A DNA stretch of 5,839 nt from DASXMT01 sp036521415 (GTDB lineage: Bacteria > Actinomycetota > Acidimicrobiia > Acidimicrobiales > RAAP-2). Where the stretch lies: positions 1-5,839 of the forward strand of contig DATDHU010000073.1 of the NCBI GenBank assembly GCA_036521415.1, in the 5' to 3' direction. Shown in pieces: positions 1 through 5,429 of this stretch; the stretch's first letter is position 1; each line of letters opens with the position of its first letter. A program made the translations under genes and the position numbers. Under the pieces are notes generated by a model that had not been told where the DNA came from, searched no databases, and saw only the letters and a list, made by a program, of their open reading frames with translations.

Positions 1-746
1 CCGATGTGGAAGAGCGGCATGGCCACCATGCTCACCGTCTCGTGGGTGACATCGAAGGCCTTGAACGCGTTGTTCATCAGGCACGAGACGTTGTCATTGG
101 TCAGCATCACCCCCTTGGGCTGTCCGGTGGTGCCCGATGTGTAGAGCTGCAGGACCACGTCGGTGCCCACGGTGTCGTAGTTCGGATCGGCAGGGTCCGG
201 ATCAGAGGCGTGCTCGTCGAGCCAGCCGTCGAGCTGGGTGAGGACCACCTGATGGGCGACGGCCGGGAGGGTCGAGGCCACCGCCTCCAGGGCCGGCGCA
301 TAGTCGGGCCCGGAGAACAGCACGGACGCGGTCGAGTCGTCGATGACCGCAGCCATCTCGTCGGGTGACAACCTCCAGTTGACGGCCACGGTGACGGCCC
401 CGATGAACGAGCAGCCGAAGAGGACCTCGAAGAATTCGATGCAGTTGCGATCGAGGATGGCCACCCGGTCTCCGGCACGCACGCCGGCGGCACGGAGGCC
501 CTGGGCCATGCGACGCGAACGCCGGTAGACGTCGCTCCAGCTCACGACCTTTTCGCCGGCCGTCAACATGGGAGCATCCGGCTGGACCGCGGCCCAGTGG
601 CGGATCATCGAGGCGACGGTCGCGTTGTCGATGGTCTCCGGTGAACCGGCATCGAGCCCGCCGTCGGTGCCCCTCCCAGTTGGCTGACCCCGCTGGTCTC
701 GCCGGCCTCGTGGCCCGGCTGCGTCGCTCGTTGTCGTCGCGCTCAC
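1..746 (-). CDS. AMP-forming acyl-CoA synthetase (FadD-like), N-terminal 248 residues, 3' end beyond window
   Basis: Adenylate-forming ligase that would activate a carboxylic acid (probably a fatty or related acid) with ATP and join it to coenzyme A in the cytoplasm. The reading frame stays open to base 1, so only the N-terminal half of a roughly 500-residue family is present. Seen directly: an N-terminal subdomain (about 40-190) with VAILDRN at 95-101 and a VNWRLSPDE stretch at 122-130; the phosphate-binding loop YTSGTTGQPKG at 202-212; and MPLFHIG at 243-249, which carries the family's FHxxG motif. The GTG start at 746-744 is chosen because GGAGG (760-756) precedes it by 9 bases. It adds about 35 Gly/Arg/Thr-rich residues before the conserved domain, which is unusual. 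The next in-frame ATG (608, residue 47) has no ribosome-binding site and lies at the very edge of the domain. Family membership is near certain; the acid substrate cannot be read from this part. Confidence 0.93.
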   Translation of the reverse strand, partial: MSATTTSDAAGPRGRRDQRGQPTGRGTDGGLDAGSPETIDNATVASMIRHWAAVQPDAPMLTAGEKVVSWSDVYRRSRRMAQGLRAAGVRAGDRVAILDRNCIEFFEVLFGCSFIGAVTVAVNWRLSPDEMAAVIDDSTASVLFSGPDYAPALEAVASTLPAVAHQVVLTQLDGWLDEHASDPDPADPNYDTVGTDVVLQLYTSGTTGQPKGVMLTNDNVSCLMNNAFKAFDVTHETVSMVAMPLFHI

Positions 747-753
747 CCTTGCT

Positions 754-760
754 CCCCTCC
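754..760 (-). promoter_or_regulatory. Ribosome-binding site for the acyl-CoA synthetase
   Basis: Read on the minus strand, GGAGGGG lies 7-9 bases upstream of the GTG at 746. It is the main reason for choosing this start over the downstream ATG at 608, because it is a near-perfect anti-16S match at a normal distance. Confidence 0.6.
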
Positions 761-866
761 GGGTCGTCCGCGCCACGCCCGCTTCCAGGCATGCCCCAAC
801 CCGGGCCACCCTACGCCTGAGGAGCGTCCCGAGGGCGAAAGCAACCCCCGGGCAGCGAGGTGATCC

Positions 867-906
867 GGGTCTGAGGTGGCGCTGCGTGCCTCAGGAGCGC
901 AGACCC
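867..906. repeat. Overlapping inverted repeats upstream of the MBL-fold gene
   Basis: Three perfect short inverted repeats overlap here: GGGTCT (867-872) with AGACCC (901-906), CTGAGG (871-876) with CCTCAG (889-894), and GCGCT (879-883) with AGCGC (896-900). Their centres differ by a few bases, so they are alternative pairings and not one long stem. They cover the expected -35 region and abut the TAAGCT -10 box, so an operator role is possible. In GC-rich DNA, arms of 5-6 bases may also arise by chance. Confidence 0.35.
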
Positions 907-921
907 TAAGCTGAATCGGTG
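907..921 (+). promoter_or_regulatory. Putative leaderless promoter (TAAGCT -10 box, six bases, GTG)
   Basis: TAAGCT (907-912) fits the actinobacterial TANNNT -10 consensus. It is followed by exactly six bases and then the GTG at 919, so transcription would be expected to begin at or next to the first base of the start codon. No Shine-Dalgarno sequence precedes this GTG, which agrees with a leaderless mRNA. No clear -35 hexamer is visible about 17 bases further upstream, as is common in actinobacteria. Confidence 0.55.
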
Positions 922-1707
922 CCCGCATCGCAGCCCACTGACCACGACCGTCTCTCGTCTGCCGCAGCCGGCGGGGGCCACAACCGACCCGGAGGCAATG
1001 ACCGCCTCTACTTCCGGCAACTGCTGGCTGGACGGGACTTCGCCGTCGGTGACCCCATCGCCGTCCAGATGGTGAACTTCGTCTACCTGATCGGCGACCG
1101 GGTGACCGGCGAGGCGCTGATCGTCGACCCGGCCTACGGCGTCGAGGACCTCCTCGGCATCCTGGCCGCCGACGAGATGACGGTCAGCGGCGCCCTGGCC
1201 ACCCACTATCACGCCGACCACATCGGTGGCGACATGATGGGGTTCGGAGTCGAGGGGATCGCCCGACTGCTCGAGTTGGCGCCCGTGCCGGTCCATCTCC
1301 AGGGGGCCGAGGCGCCCTGGGTCACCCGCACCACCGGCGTCGGTGCCGGCAACCTGGTCGCCCACGAGGGAGGCGACGTGGTCACCGTGGGGGAGATCCC
1401 GATCACCCTGGTCCACACCCCCGGCCATACGCCGGGGAGCCAGTGCTTCCTGGTGGACGGGAAGTTGGTGGCCGGGGACACGCTCTTCCTGGACGGCTGC
1501 GGGCGGACCGACCTGCCCGGGGGCGACTCGGCCGCCATGTTCGAGTCCCTGCACACCCGCTTGGCCCGGGTACCTGACGAAACCGTGCTGTACCCCGGCC
1601 ACCTCTACTCGCCGGATCCGTCGGCCACCTTGGGCGATACCCGCCAACGGAACTACGTGTTCCGACCGAAGACGCCCGAGCAGTGGATGGCCATGTTCGG
1701 CGGCTAG
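919..1707 (+). CDS. MBL-fold metallo-hydrolase, glyoxalase II / persulfide dioxygenase-like
   Basis: A 262-residue metallo-beta-lactamase-fold enzyme. The full ligand set is present: THYHADHIGG gives H96, H98, D100 and H101; HTPGHTPG gives H170; AGDTLF gives D187; and YPGH gives H228. After the metal Asp it carries GCGRTDLPGGDS (193-204). The CGRTD element is characteristic of ETHE1-type persulfide (sulfur) dioxygenases, whereas classical glyoxalase II usually has GCGRLF-type sequence. Candidate reactions are therefore glutathione- or other low-molecular-weight-thiol persulfide oxidation, or hydrolysis of a thiol ester such as hydroxyacyl-glutathione. The sequence alone does not decide. No rhodanese domain or sulfurtransferase neighbour is visible. 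The GTG start is supported by the leaderless promoter rather than an RBS. The first 30 or so residues are low-complexity, and conserved family sequence begins near YFRQLL (31-36). The gene ends in tandem TAG TAA stops and converges on the sigma-factor gene 28 bases away. Confidence 0.92.
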   Translation: MPASQPTDHDRLSSAAAGGGHNRPGGNDRLYFRQLLAGRDFAVGDPIAVQMVNFVYLIGDRVTGEALIVDPAYGVEDLLGILAADEMTVSGALATHYHADHIGGDMMGFGVEGIARLLELAPVPVHLQGAEAPWVTRTTGVGAGNLVAHEGGDVVTVGEIPITLVHTPGHTPGSQCFLVDGKLVAGDTLFLDGCGRTDLPGGDSAAMFESLHTRLARVPDETVLYPGHLYSPDPSATLGDTRQRNYVFRPKTPEQWMAMFGG

Positions 1708-1735
1708 TAACCCCTCTCGGCGGTGTTTGCACCAA

Positions 1736-2770
1736 CTATCGGCTCGGTAGCGATCGCGGTAGCCCGAACCACGGCAACATGCTGTTTTCGAAGCGGGTCA
1801 TGGCGCTGATCCGATCGCCAGCGAGGGTGAGGACGATGAGGCCGGTCCCGTGGCGGATGCCGGTACGGTCGCGCAGATACGACCCGAACGCCGGCTGACC
1901 GTTGGCTCGCGTCGGCACGAGGTCGAATCTCCGGCCCGAGCCGAAGATGCTGGCCATGAAGCGGGCCACGATGTCTCGGCCCTCGTACTCGAAGGGCATC
2001 GGTGGCATTGACATGAAGACGTCGTCTGTCAGGAGTGCCACGAGTGCATCGAGATCGGCGGACTCATACGCGCTGACGAACCTCCCTACGATCGCATCCT
2101 CCGAGGGTGAATCGCAGCCGGGAGGCGGTTCGAACGCGGCGGCCGGCGACTGGCGGCGCTGCAGGCTGGCGCGGGCCCGTTTGAGGGCGCTGTTGACCGA
2201 ATCGACCGTCGAGTTCAGCATGTCGGCCACCTCGTTCACGTGGAATCCGAGGACGTCGCGCAAGACGAGCACGGCGAGCTGGCGGGGTGGCAGGATCTGC
2301 AGGGCGGTCACGAACGCCAGGGAGATCGATTCGGTCTGCGCGTAACGGGCCTCGGGGCCCAGCGGCGCGTCGAGGGCACCCTCGAGGAGGGCGTCGGGAT
2401 ACGGCTCGATCCATACCACTTCGCCGAGCTGTGTCGGTTCAGGCGGTTCAACCTTGGGCACGTCCCACTCCTTGGCCGGGCGTCGACTCGCCGACCGACG
2501 CGCATTGAGGCACTTATTGGTGGCGATCTGGTAGAGCCAGGTGCGGAGCGAAGCGCGTTCCTCGAACCCGCTGAAGTTCTGCCATGCGGACAGCAGCGAC
2601 TCTTGGAGGGCATCCTCGGCATCCTGGAACGATCCGAGCATCCGGTAGCAATGCACCTGGAGCTCCCGGCGGTGCGGTTCGGTTAGCTCTCGGAATGCGT
2701 CGCCGTCCCCGGCCCGGGCCCGTGACATCAGGTCCGCTGTCAGCACGGTCGCATCACCCATCTCCTGCAC
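1736..2770 (-). CDS. ECF sigma factor with C-terminal SnoaL-like domain (SigG-like)
   Basis: A 344-residue extracytoplasmic-function sigma factor that would direct RNA polymerase to a small set of promoters. Region sigma-2 spans about 26-92, including RRELQVHCYRMLGS, DAEDALQE (50-57) and the SLRTWLYQIATNKCL stretch (74-88). A linker with the VVWIEPYPD element (118-125) follows. Sigma-4 spans about 148-205, with LPPRQLAVLVLRDV (160-173) and a helix-turn-helix around VNEVADMLNSTVDSVNSALKR. Residues about 224-335 form a SnoaL/NTF2-like domain containing MPPMPFEYEG, ANGQPA and a closing PWFGLP. This layout and several of these blocks match mycobacterial SigG as I recall it; orthology is inferred. 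The SnoaL domain probably controls activity in cis, and no anti-sigma gene is adjacent. GTG 2770 is preferred because GAGGTG (2783-2778) sits 7 bases upstream; ATG 2761 (three codons later) is the alternative, with an AGGAG directly abutting it. Divergent from the RibD_C-family reductase. Confidence 0.93.
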   Translation of the reverse strand: MQEMGDATVLTADLMSRARAGDGDAFRELTEPHRRELQVHCYRMLGSFQDAEDALQESLLSAWQNFSGFEERASLRTWLYQIATNKCLNARRSASRRPAKEWDVPKVEPPEPTQLGEVVWIEPYPDALLEGALDAPLGPEARYAQTESISLAFVTALQILPPRQLAVLVLRDVLGFHVNEVADMLNSTVDSVNSALKRARASLQRRQSPAAAFEPPPGCDSPSEDAIVGRFVSAYESADLDALVALLTDDVFMSMPPMPFEYEGRDIVARFMASIFGSGRRFDLVPTRANGQPAFGSYLRDRTGIRHGTGLIVLTLAGDRISAMTRFENSMLPWFGLPRSLPSR

Positions 2771-2777
2771 CTTTTCG

Positions 2778-2783
2778 CACCTC
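2778..2783 (-). promoter_or_regulatory. Ribosome-binding site deciding the sigma-factor start
   Basis: GAGGTG on the minus strand is a six-base anti-16S match, 7 bases before GTG 2770. The competing ATG at 2761 would have its purine run (AGGAG) touching the start codon, which is too close to act as an RBS. Confidence 0.55.
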
Positions 2784-2812
2784 TCGCGTCTTGTCGCACT
2801 TCCACCATGTAT

Positions 2813-2877
2813 AGACACCGGACGACCGGAGAATTGGGCGGTCGGCGGGTGCCCAAATTCCCCATATCTCGGTGTCT
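2813..2877. promoter_or_regulatory. Nested dyad control region between the sigma factor and the reductase
   Basis: The region between two divergent genes is built as a symmetric element. The outer arms AGACACCG (2813-2820) and CGGTGTCT (2870-2877) are perfect 8-base complements centred on 2845. The inner arms GAATTGGGC (2831-2839) and GCCCAAATTC (2851-2860) pair with one bulged A, and their GGGC/GCCC part has the same centre. As a result each gene is preceded, in its own direction, by an AATTC-(C/T)CC segment and then CGGTGTCT. CGGTGTCT ends 42 bases before the sigma start and 51 bases before the reductase start, which suits a -35-type promoter element or an operator half-site. Whether the sigma factor itself recognises the octamer is inference. 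Confidence 0.5.
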
Positions 2878-2916
2878 CACCAGCTGTACCCGACAGTGCC
2901 ACAGCGACCAGAGATG

Positions 2917-2921
2917 AGGAG
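2917..2921 (+). promoter_or_regulatory. Ribosome-binding site of the RibD_C-family gene
   Basis: AGGAG lies 7 bases before ATG 2929. It fixes this start over an in-frame ATG-less extension from 2872, whose 19 extra codons overlap the CGGTGTCT element and have no homology-like character. Confidence 0.75.
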
Positions 2922-2928
2922 AACCGAC

Positions 2929-3507
2929 ATGGGAAAGATCGTGATCAGCACGAACGTCTCGCTCGACGGAGTGGTCCAGGACCCCGACGGGAAAGAGGGG
3001 TTCAGCCTGGGCGGCTGGTTCGGCCAGTTTGGGGGCAAGGACCTCGACGCGTGGGGCAAGGTCGAGTTCCAGGAGGCGCTGGACACTGAGGCCCTGCTGC
3101 TCGGTCGGCGGAGCGACGAGTGGTTCGCCGAGCGGTGGCTAGCCAGGAGTGGCGAATGGGCGGACAGGTTGAACAGCCTGCCGAAGTACGTCGTGTCCTC
3201 GACCCTCGAACCTCCCCGCTGGAGCAACTCGACGGTCCTGAACGGCGACGTGGTGACCAAGGTCTCGACGCTGAAGCAGGAGGTGGGCGGGGACATCGTG
3301 GTCTACGCCAGCTATCAGCTCGGGCGCACGCTGATGGGGCATCACCTGGTCGATGAGTTGCGGCTGTTTGTATTCCCGGTCGTGCTCGGGGCTGGTGAGC
3401 GGCTCTTCGGGGAGACCGGCGACCAAACACCTTTGCGCCTCGTCGATACTAAGACGGTTGGTGACGGCCTCACTTTCGTCACCTACGAGGTCGTCCGGGG
3501 CGCCTAG
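2929..3507 (+). CDS. RibD C-terminal domain / dihydrofolate reductase family protein
   Basis: A 192-residue, single-domain protein of the DHFR-like fold found in the C-terminal half of RibD. Visible landmarks: the opening strand KIVISTNVSLDG (3-14), whose SLDG contributes to the active-site cleft in this family; LLLGRRSDEWF (57-66); KYVVSSTLE (86-94); the nucleotide-binding segment GGDIVVYASYQLGRTLM (120-136); and DELRLFVFPVVLGAGERLF (142-160). Ala127 replaces the Gly usually seen in the VYGS-type turn. Members use NAD(P)H, but stand-alone copies like this one are rarely characterised. The substrate (pterin, riboflavin intermediate or other) is unknown, and neither thymidylate synthase nor other riboflavin genes are nearby. 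The AGGAG site 7 bases upstream fixes the start. Its divergence from an ECF sigma factor with a symmetric control region suggests that it is a target of that sigma factor. Confidence 0.9.
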   Translation: MGKIVISTNVSLDGVVQDPDGKEGFSLGGWFGQFGGKDLDAWGKVEFQEALDTEALLLGRRSDEWFAERWLARSGEWADRLNSLPKYVVSSTLEPPRWSNSTVLNGDVVTKVSTLKQEVGGDIVVYASYQLGRTLMGHHLVDELRLFVFPVVLGAGERLFGETGDQTPLRLVDTKTVGDGLTFVTYEVVRGA

Positions 3508-3576
3508 CGCAGGCATCGCAGCTGTTCCCCGCCAATCTCCGACACCGCACCGACCGGCACCACCACCGCGTCGACC

Positions 3577-3594
3577 TACACTGTGGCGCCCATG
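3577..3594 (+). promoter_or_regulatory. Putative promoter with little or no leader for the flavoprotein gene
   Basis: TACACT (3577-3582) fits TANNNT and ends nine bases before ATG 3592, so transcription should begin about at the start codon or 1-3 bases before it. No Shine-Dalgarno sequence precedes the ATG. An in-frame GTG at 3583 directly abuts the box and would lie outside the transcript, which argues for ATG 3592. Confidence 0.4.
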
Positions 3595-4860
3595 AGTTCG
3601 CCCCTTTCCTCCGACTCCACCGTCGTCGTCATTGGTGCTTCGCTGGCCGGCCTCCGGGCGGCCGAGGAGGTGCGGCACGAGGGCCACGAGGGCCCGGTCA
3701 TCGTGGTGGGGGACGAGCGGCATGTCCCCTACGACCGGCCGCCGTTGTCCAAGCAGTTCCTGGCGGGCAAGTGGGACGTTGGCCGGTTGCACCATCACGC
3801 GCCGGACAAGCTCGACACATTGGGAATCGAATTCCGGCTGGGGCGCCGCGCCGACGCGCTCGACGTCGAATCCCGCACCGTGTCGCTCGATGACGGCACC
3901 GATCTCCACTACGACGGCCTCATCGTCGCCACCGGCGCCGGCGCCCGCTCCCTGCCCGGCACCAAGGGCGTGCCGGGGGTACACACGCTGCGGACCCTGG
4001 ACGACGCCGAGGACCTGATCGCCGACCTGGCCGCTGCCGGTCCGGGGGCGCGGGTGGTGGTGATCGGGGCCGGGTTCATCGGGGCTGAGGTGGCGGCCAC
4101 CTGTTCCGGACTCGGGTTCGACGTGACCGTGGTCGAGGCCCTTCCGACGCCACTCGGGGCAGTGCTCGGCGACCAGATGGGGGCGGCGTGTGCCGCGCTC
4201 CACACCGAAGCCGGCGTGGCCCTTCGGACCGGAGTGGGTGTGGACCGGGTCGTGGCCGGCGAACCGGCGACCGGCAGCTCACCGGGCAGCAGCGAACCGG
4301 GCCCCGCCCGGGTCTTCGTCCACTTGGTCGACGGCGAGGTGCTCGGAGCCGACGTGGTGGTGGTGGGGATCGGCGTCACGCCGGCCGTCGACTGGCTGGC
4401 CGGCTCGGGTCTCCAGCTCGAGAACGGCGTGGTCTGTGACGAGTTCCTCTTTGCCGCCGACGGCGTGGTGGCGGCTGGGGACGTGGCCCGGTGGACGCAC
4501 CGGGGGCTCGACCAGTCGCTACGCGTCGAGCACTGGACCAACGCGGCCGAGAGCGGCGTGGCCGCCACCCGCAACCTGCTGCACGGTCGGGAGGCGGCCG
4601 AGCCCTACGAGCCGGTCCTTTTCTTCTGGTCGGACCAGTACGCCACCAAGATCCAGGTCGTCGGGCGCCCGTCACCCGACGACGAGGTGGTCGTCGTGGA
4701 CGGGTCGGTGGACGAGCACAAGCTGGTGGCCCTCTACCGCCACGGCGACCGGCTCAGCGCGGCGCTCGCCTTCAGCCGGCCTCGCCAGCTCATGTCCTAT
4801 CGCCCCCTGTTGGCCGCCGGCGCATCATTCGACGAAGCGCTGGAGCACGCTCGCTCCTGA
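3592..4860 (+). CDS. FAD-dependent NAD(P)H:ferredoxin reductase-type oxidoreductase
   Basis: A 422-residue flavoprotein of the class that passes electrons from NAD(P)H through FAD to a small ferredoxin or rubredoxin, serving P450s or Rieske oxygenases (BphA4 and putidaredoxin reductase type). Domains seen: FAD-binding Rossmann motif VVVIGASLAG (11-20); VPYDRPPLSK (45-54); the ATGAGARSLPG segment (113-123); a second Rossmann motif for NAD(P)H, VVIGAGFIGAE (156-166); the FAD-contacting AAGDVARW (294-301); RVEHWTNAAESG (311-322); and a C-terminal reductase domain from about 341, opening with PVLFFWSDQY. Glu182, near the end of the second beta-strand of that Rossmann unit (VTVVEA), suggests NADH over NADPH, as an inference. 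A Gly/Ser/Pro/Glu-rich insert (about 223-240) interrupts the NAD domain and looks like a surface loop. No ferredoxin, P450 or oxygenase gene is in the window, so the partner is unknown. The gene lies 84 bases after the reductase gene and probably has its own promoter. Confidence 0.93.
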   Translation: MSSPLSSDSTVVVIGASLAGLRAAEEVRHEGHEGPVIVVGDERHVPYDRPPLSKQFLAGKWDVGRLHHHAPDKLDTLGIEFRLGRRADALDVESRTVSLDDGTDLHYDGLIVATGAGARSLPGTKGVPGVHTLRTLDDAEDLIADLAAAGPGARVVVIGAGFIGAEVAATCSGLGFDVTVVEALPTPLGAVLGDQMGAACAALHTEAGVALRTGVGVDRVVAGEPATGSSPGSSEPGPARVFVHLVDGEVLGADVVVVGIGVTPAVDWLAGSGLQLENGVVCDEFLFAADGVVAAGDVARWTHRGLDQSLRVEHWTNAAESGVAATRNLLHGREAAEPYEPVLFFWSDQYATKIQVVGRPSPDDEVVVVDGSVDEHKLVALYRHGDRLSAALAFSRPRQLMSYRPLLAAGASFDEALEHARS

Positions 4861-4928
4861 CCCACATGGTGTAGGGCCGACGAAGTCGAGCCGGTCGATC
4901 CCTATGGCACAAAGCGAGACGCTCGTTG

Positions 4929-5429
4929 CTATCGATCGGGTTGCGCCTCCACGTAGGCGGCCAGCTTTGCGAACGCCATCGTCCATCCCGCGGCACCGGG
5001 GGAGCCCGAGGGAATGCCGGCATGGGTCATCACCATCTTCGTGCGGCCGCCCAGGTCCTGGAGCTCGACTTGGACCTCGGTCACCATCGGATGCCCATCG
5101 GGCATGCCCACGTCGGCCGGTGATAGCACGTTGCCGTTCTCGTCGGATATGTACTCGCTGTAGACGAGGCGCTCGTTTTCGACGACCTCGCGGTACTCGC
5201 CGGCGAACCACATCTGCATCGGGCCGTCCGGGGATCGGATCTCCATGCACACCAGACGGGTGCCGCCCACACTCACGTCCATCTTGGCAACCGGGATGGT
5301 GGCGCCCTCGGGACCGTACCAAGCACTGAAGTGTTCCGGGTCGGTCCACATCTGCCAGATCAGATCCACCGGCGCATCGAAGCTGCGTTCGATCACTACG
5401 GCGTCTGGGGAACCGTTGTCGTCAGCCAT
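4929..5429 (-). CDS. SRPBCC / AHSA1-like START-fold protein
   Basis: A 166-residue single-domain protein of the SRPBCC superfamily, Aha1 C-terminal-like branch (often annotated as activator of Hsp90 ATPase or polyketide cyclase). Typical family landmarks: IERSFDAPVDLIWQMWTDPEHFSAWYGP opening the fold at 13-40, given here only as a region; VGGTRLVCME (54-63); FAGEYREVVENERLVYSEY (75-93); and the C-terminal helix GWTMAFAKLAAYVE (148-161). These proteins form a deep hydrophobic cavity for a small ligand. The Hsp90 name reflects homology, not function, and none of its clients is in view. It is the second gene after an ArsR repressor. Its ATG at 5429 lies inside the ArsR gene, and the two overlap by 8 bases (ATGGCTGA), so translation is probably coupled. 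A weak AGG lies about 9 bases upstream of the ATG. It converges with the flavoprotein gene 68 bases away. Confidence 0.9.
   Translation of the reverse strand: MADDNGSPDAVVIERSFDAPVDLIWQMWTDPEHFSAWYGPEGATIPVAKMDVSVGGTRLVCMEIRSPDGPMQMWFAGEYREVVENERLVYSEYISDENGNVLSPADVGMPDGHPMVTEVQVELQDLGGRTKMVMTHAGIPSGSPGAAGWTMAFAKLAAYVEAQPDR

Larger units (their letters stand above)
747..918. other. Divergent intergenic region between the acyl-CoA synthetase and the MBL-fold hydrolase
   Basis: This 172-base gap separates two divergent starts and should hold both promoters. On the plus strand it contains the -10-like TAAGCT at 907-912 (listed separately) and overlapping inverted repeats at 867-906. On the minus strand TAGGGT (813-808) fits a loose TANNNT -10 box, with no recognisable -35 element. 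I see no convincing small gene here; the open frames that cross it are continuations of antisense frames. Confidence 0.5.
2771..2928. other. Divergent intergenic region, sigma factor and reductase
   Basis: This 158-base gap contains no gene. It holds the RBS of each flanking gene at its ends and the nested dyad at 2813-2877. The long open frame running through it from 2902 is only an upstream extension of the sigma-factor frame, with an atypical composition. Confidence 0.6.

Noticed and set aside
202..792. A 196-codon minus-strand frame starting at an ATG
   Set aside because: It overlaps the acyl-CoA synthetase in another frame. The synthetase frame carries clear family motifs, whereas this one is Arg/Gly-rich with none.
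811..1647. A 278-codon minus-strand frame
   Set aside because: It is antisense to the MBL-fold gene, whose metal ligands show which strand codes.
1708..1735. Convergent gap between the MBL-fold and sigma-factor genes, checked for a bidirectional terminator
   Set aside because: The 28 bases contain no stable stem or T-run.
2771..2902. A longer sigma-factor start at 2902
   Set aside because: The extension would translate through the dyad control region and has no family-like sequence. A good ribosome-binding site favours GTG 2770.
3508..3576. Gap before the flavoprotein gene, checked for a terminator and a small gene
   Set aside because: It has no clear hairpin with a T-run and no start with a ribosome-binding site; only the -10-like box at its end is notable.
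3139..4203. A 354-codon open frame on the minus strand
   Set aside because: It is antisense to the RibD_C-family and flavoprotein genes, crosses from one to the other, and has low-complexity His/Arg/Gly composition with no recognisable motif. It arises from GC-rich codon bias on the other strand.
4913..4927. Small hairpin in the convergent gap after the flavoprotein gene, considered as a terminator
   Set aside because: The stem has six pairs including a G-T wobble, its loop is three bases, and no T-run follows on either strand. It is too weak to call.
4190..5329. A 379-codon open frame on the plus strand
   Set aside because: It is out of frame within the flavoprotein gene and runs antisense into the SRPBCC gene. 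It is Arg/Ser/Pro/Trp-rich with no domain features.
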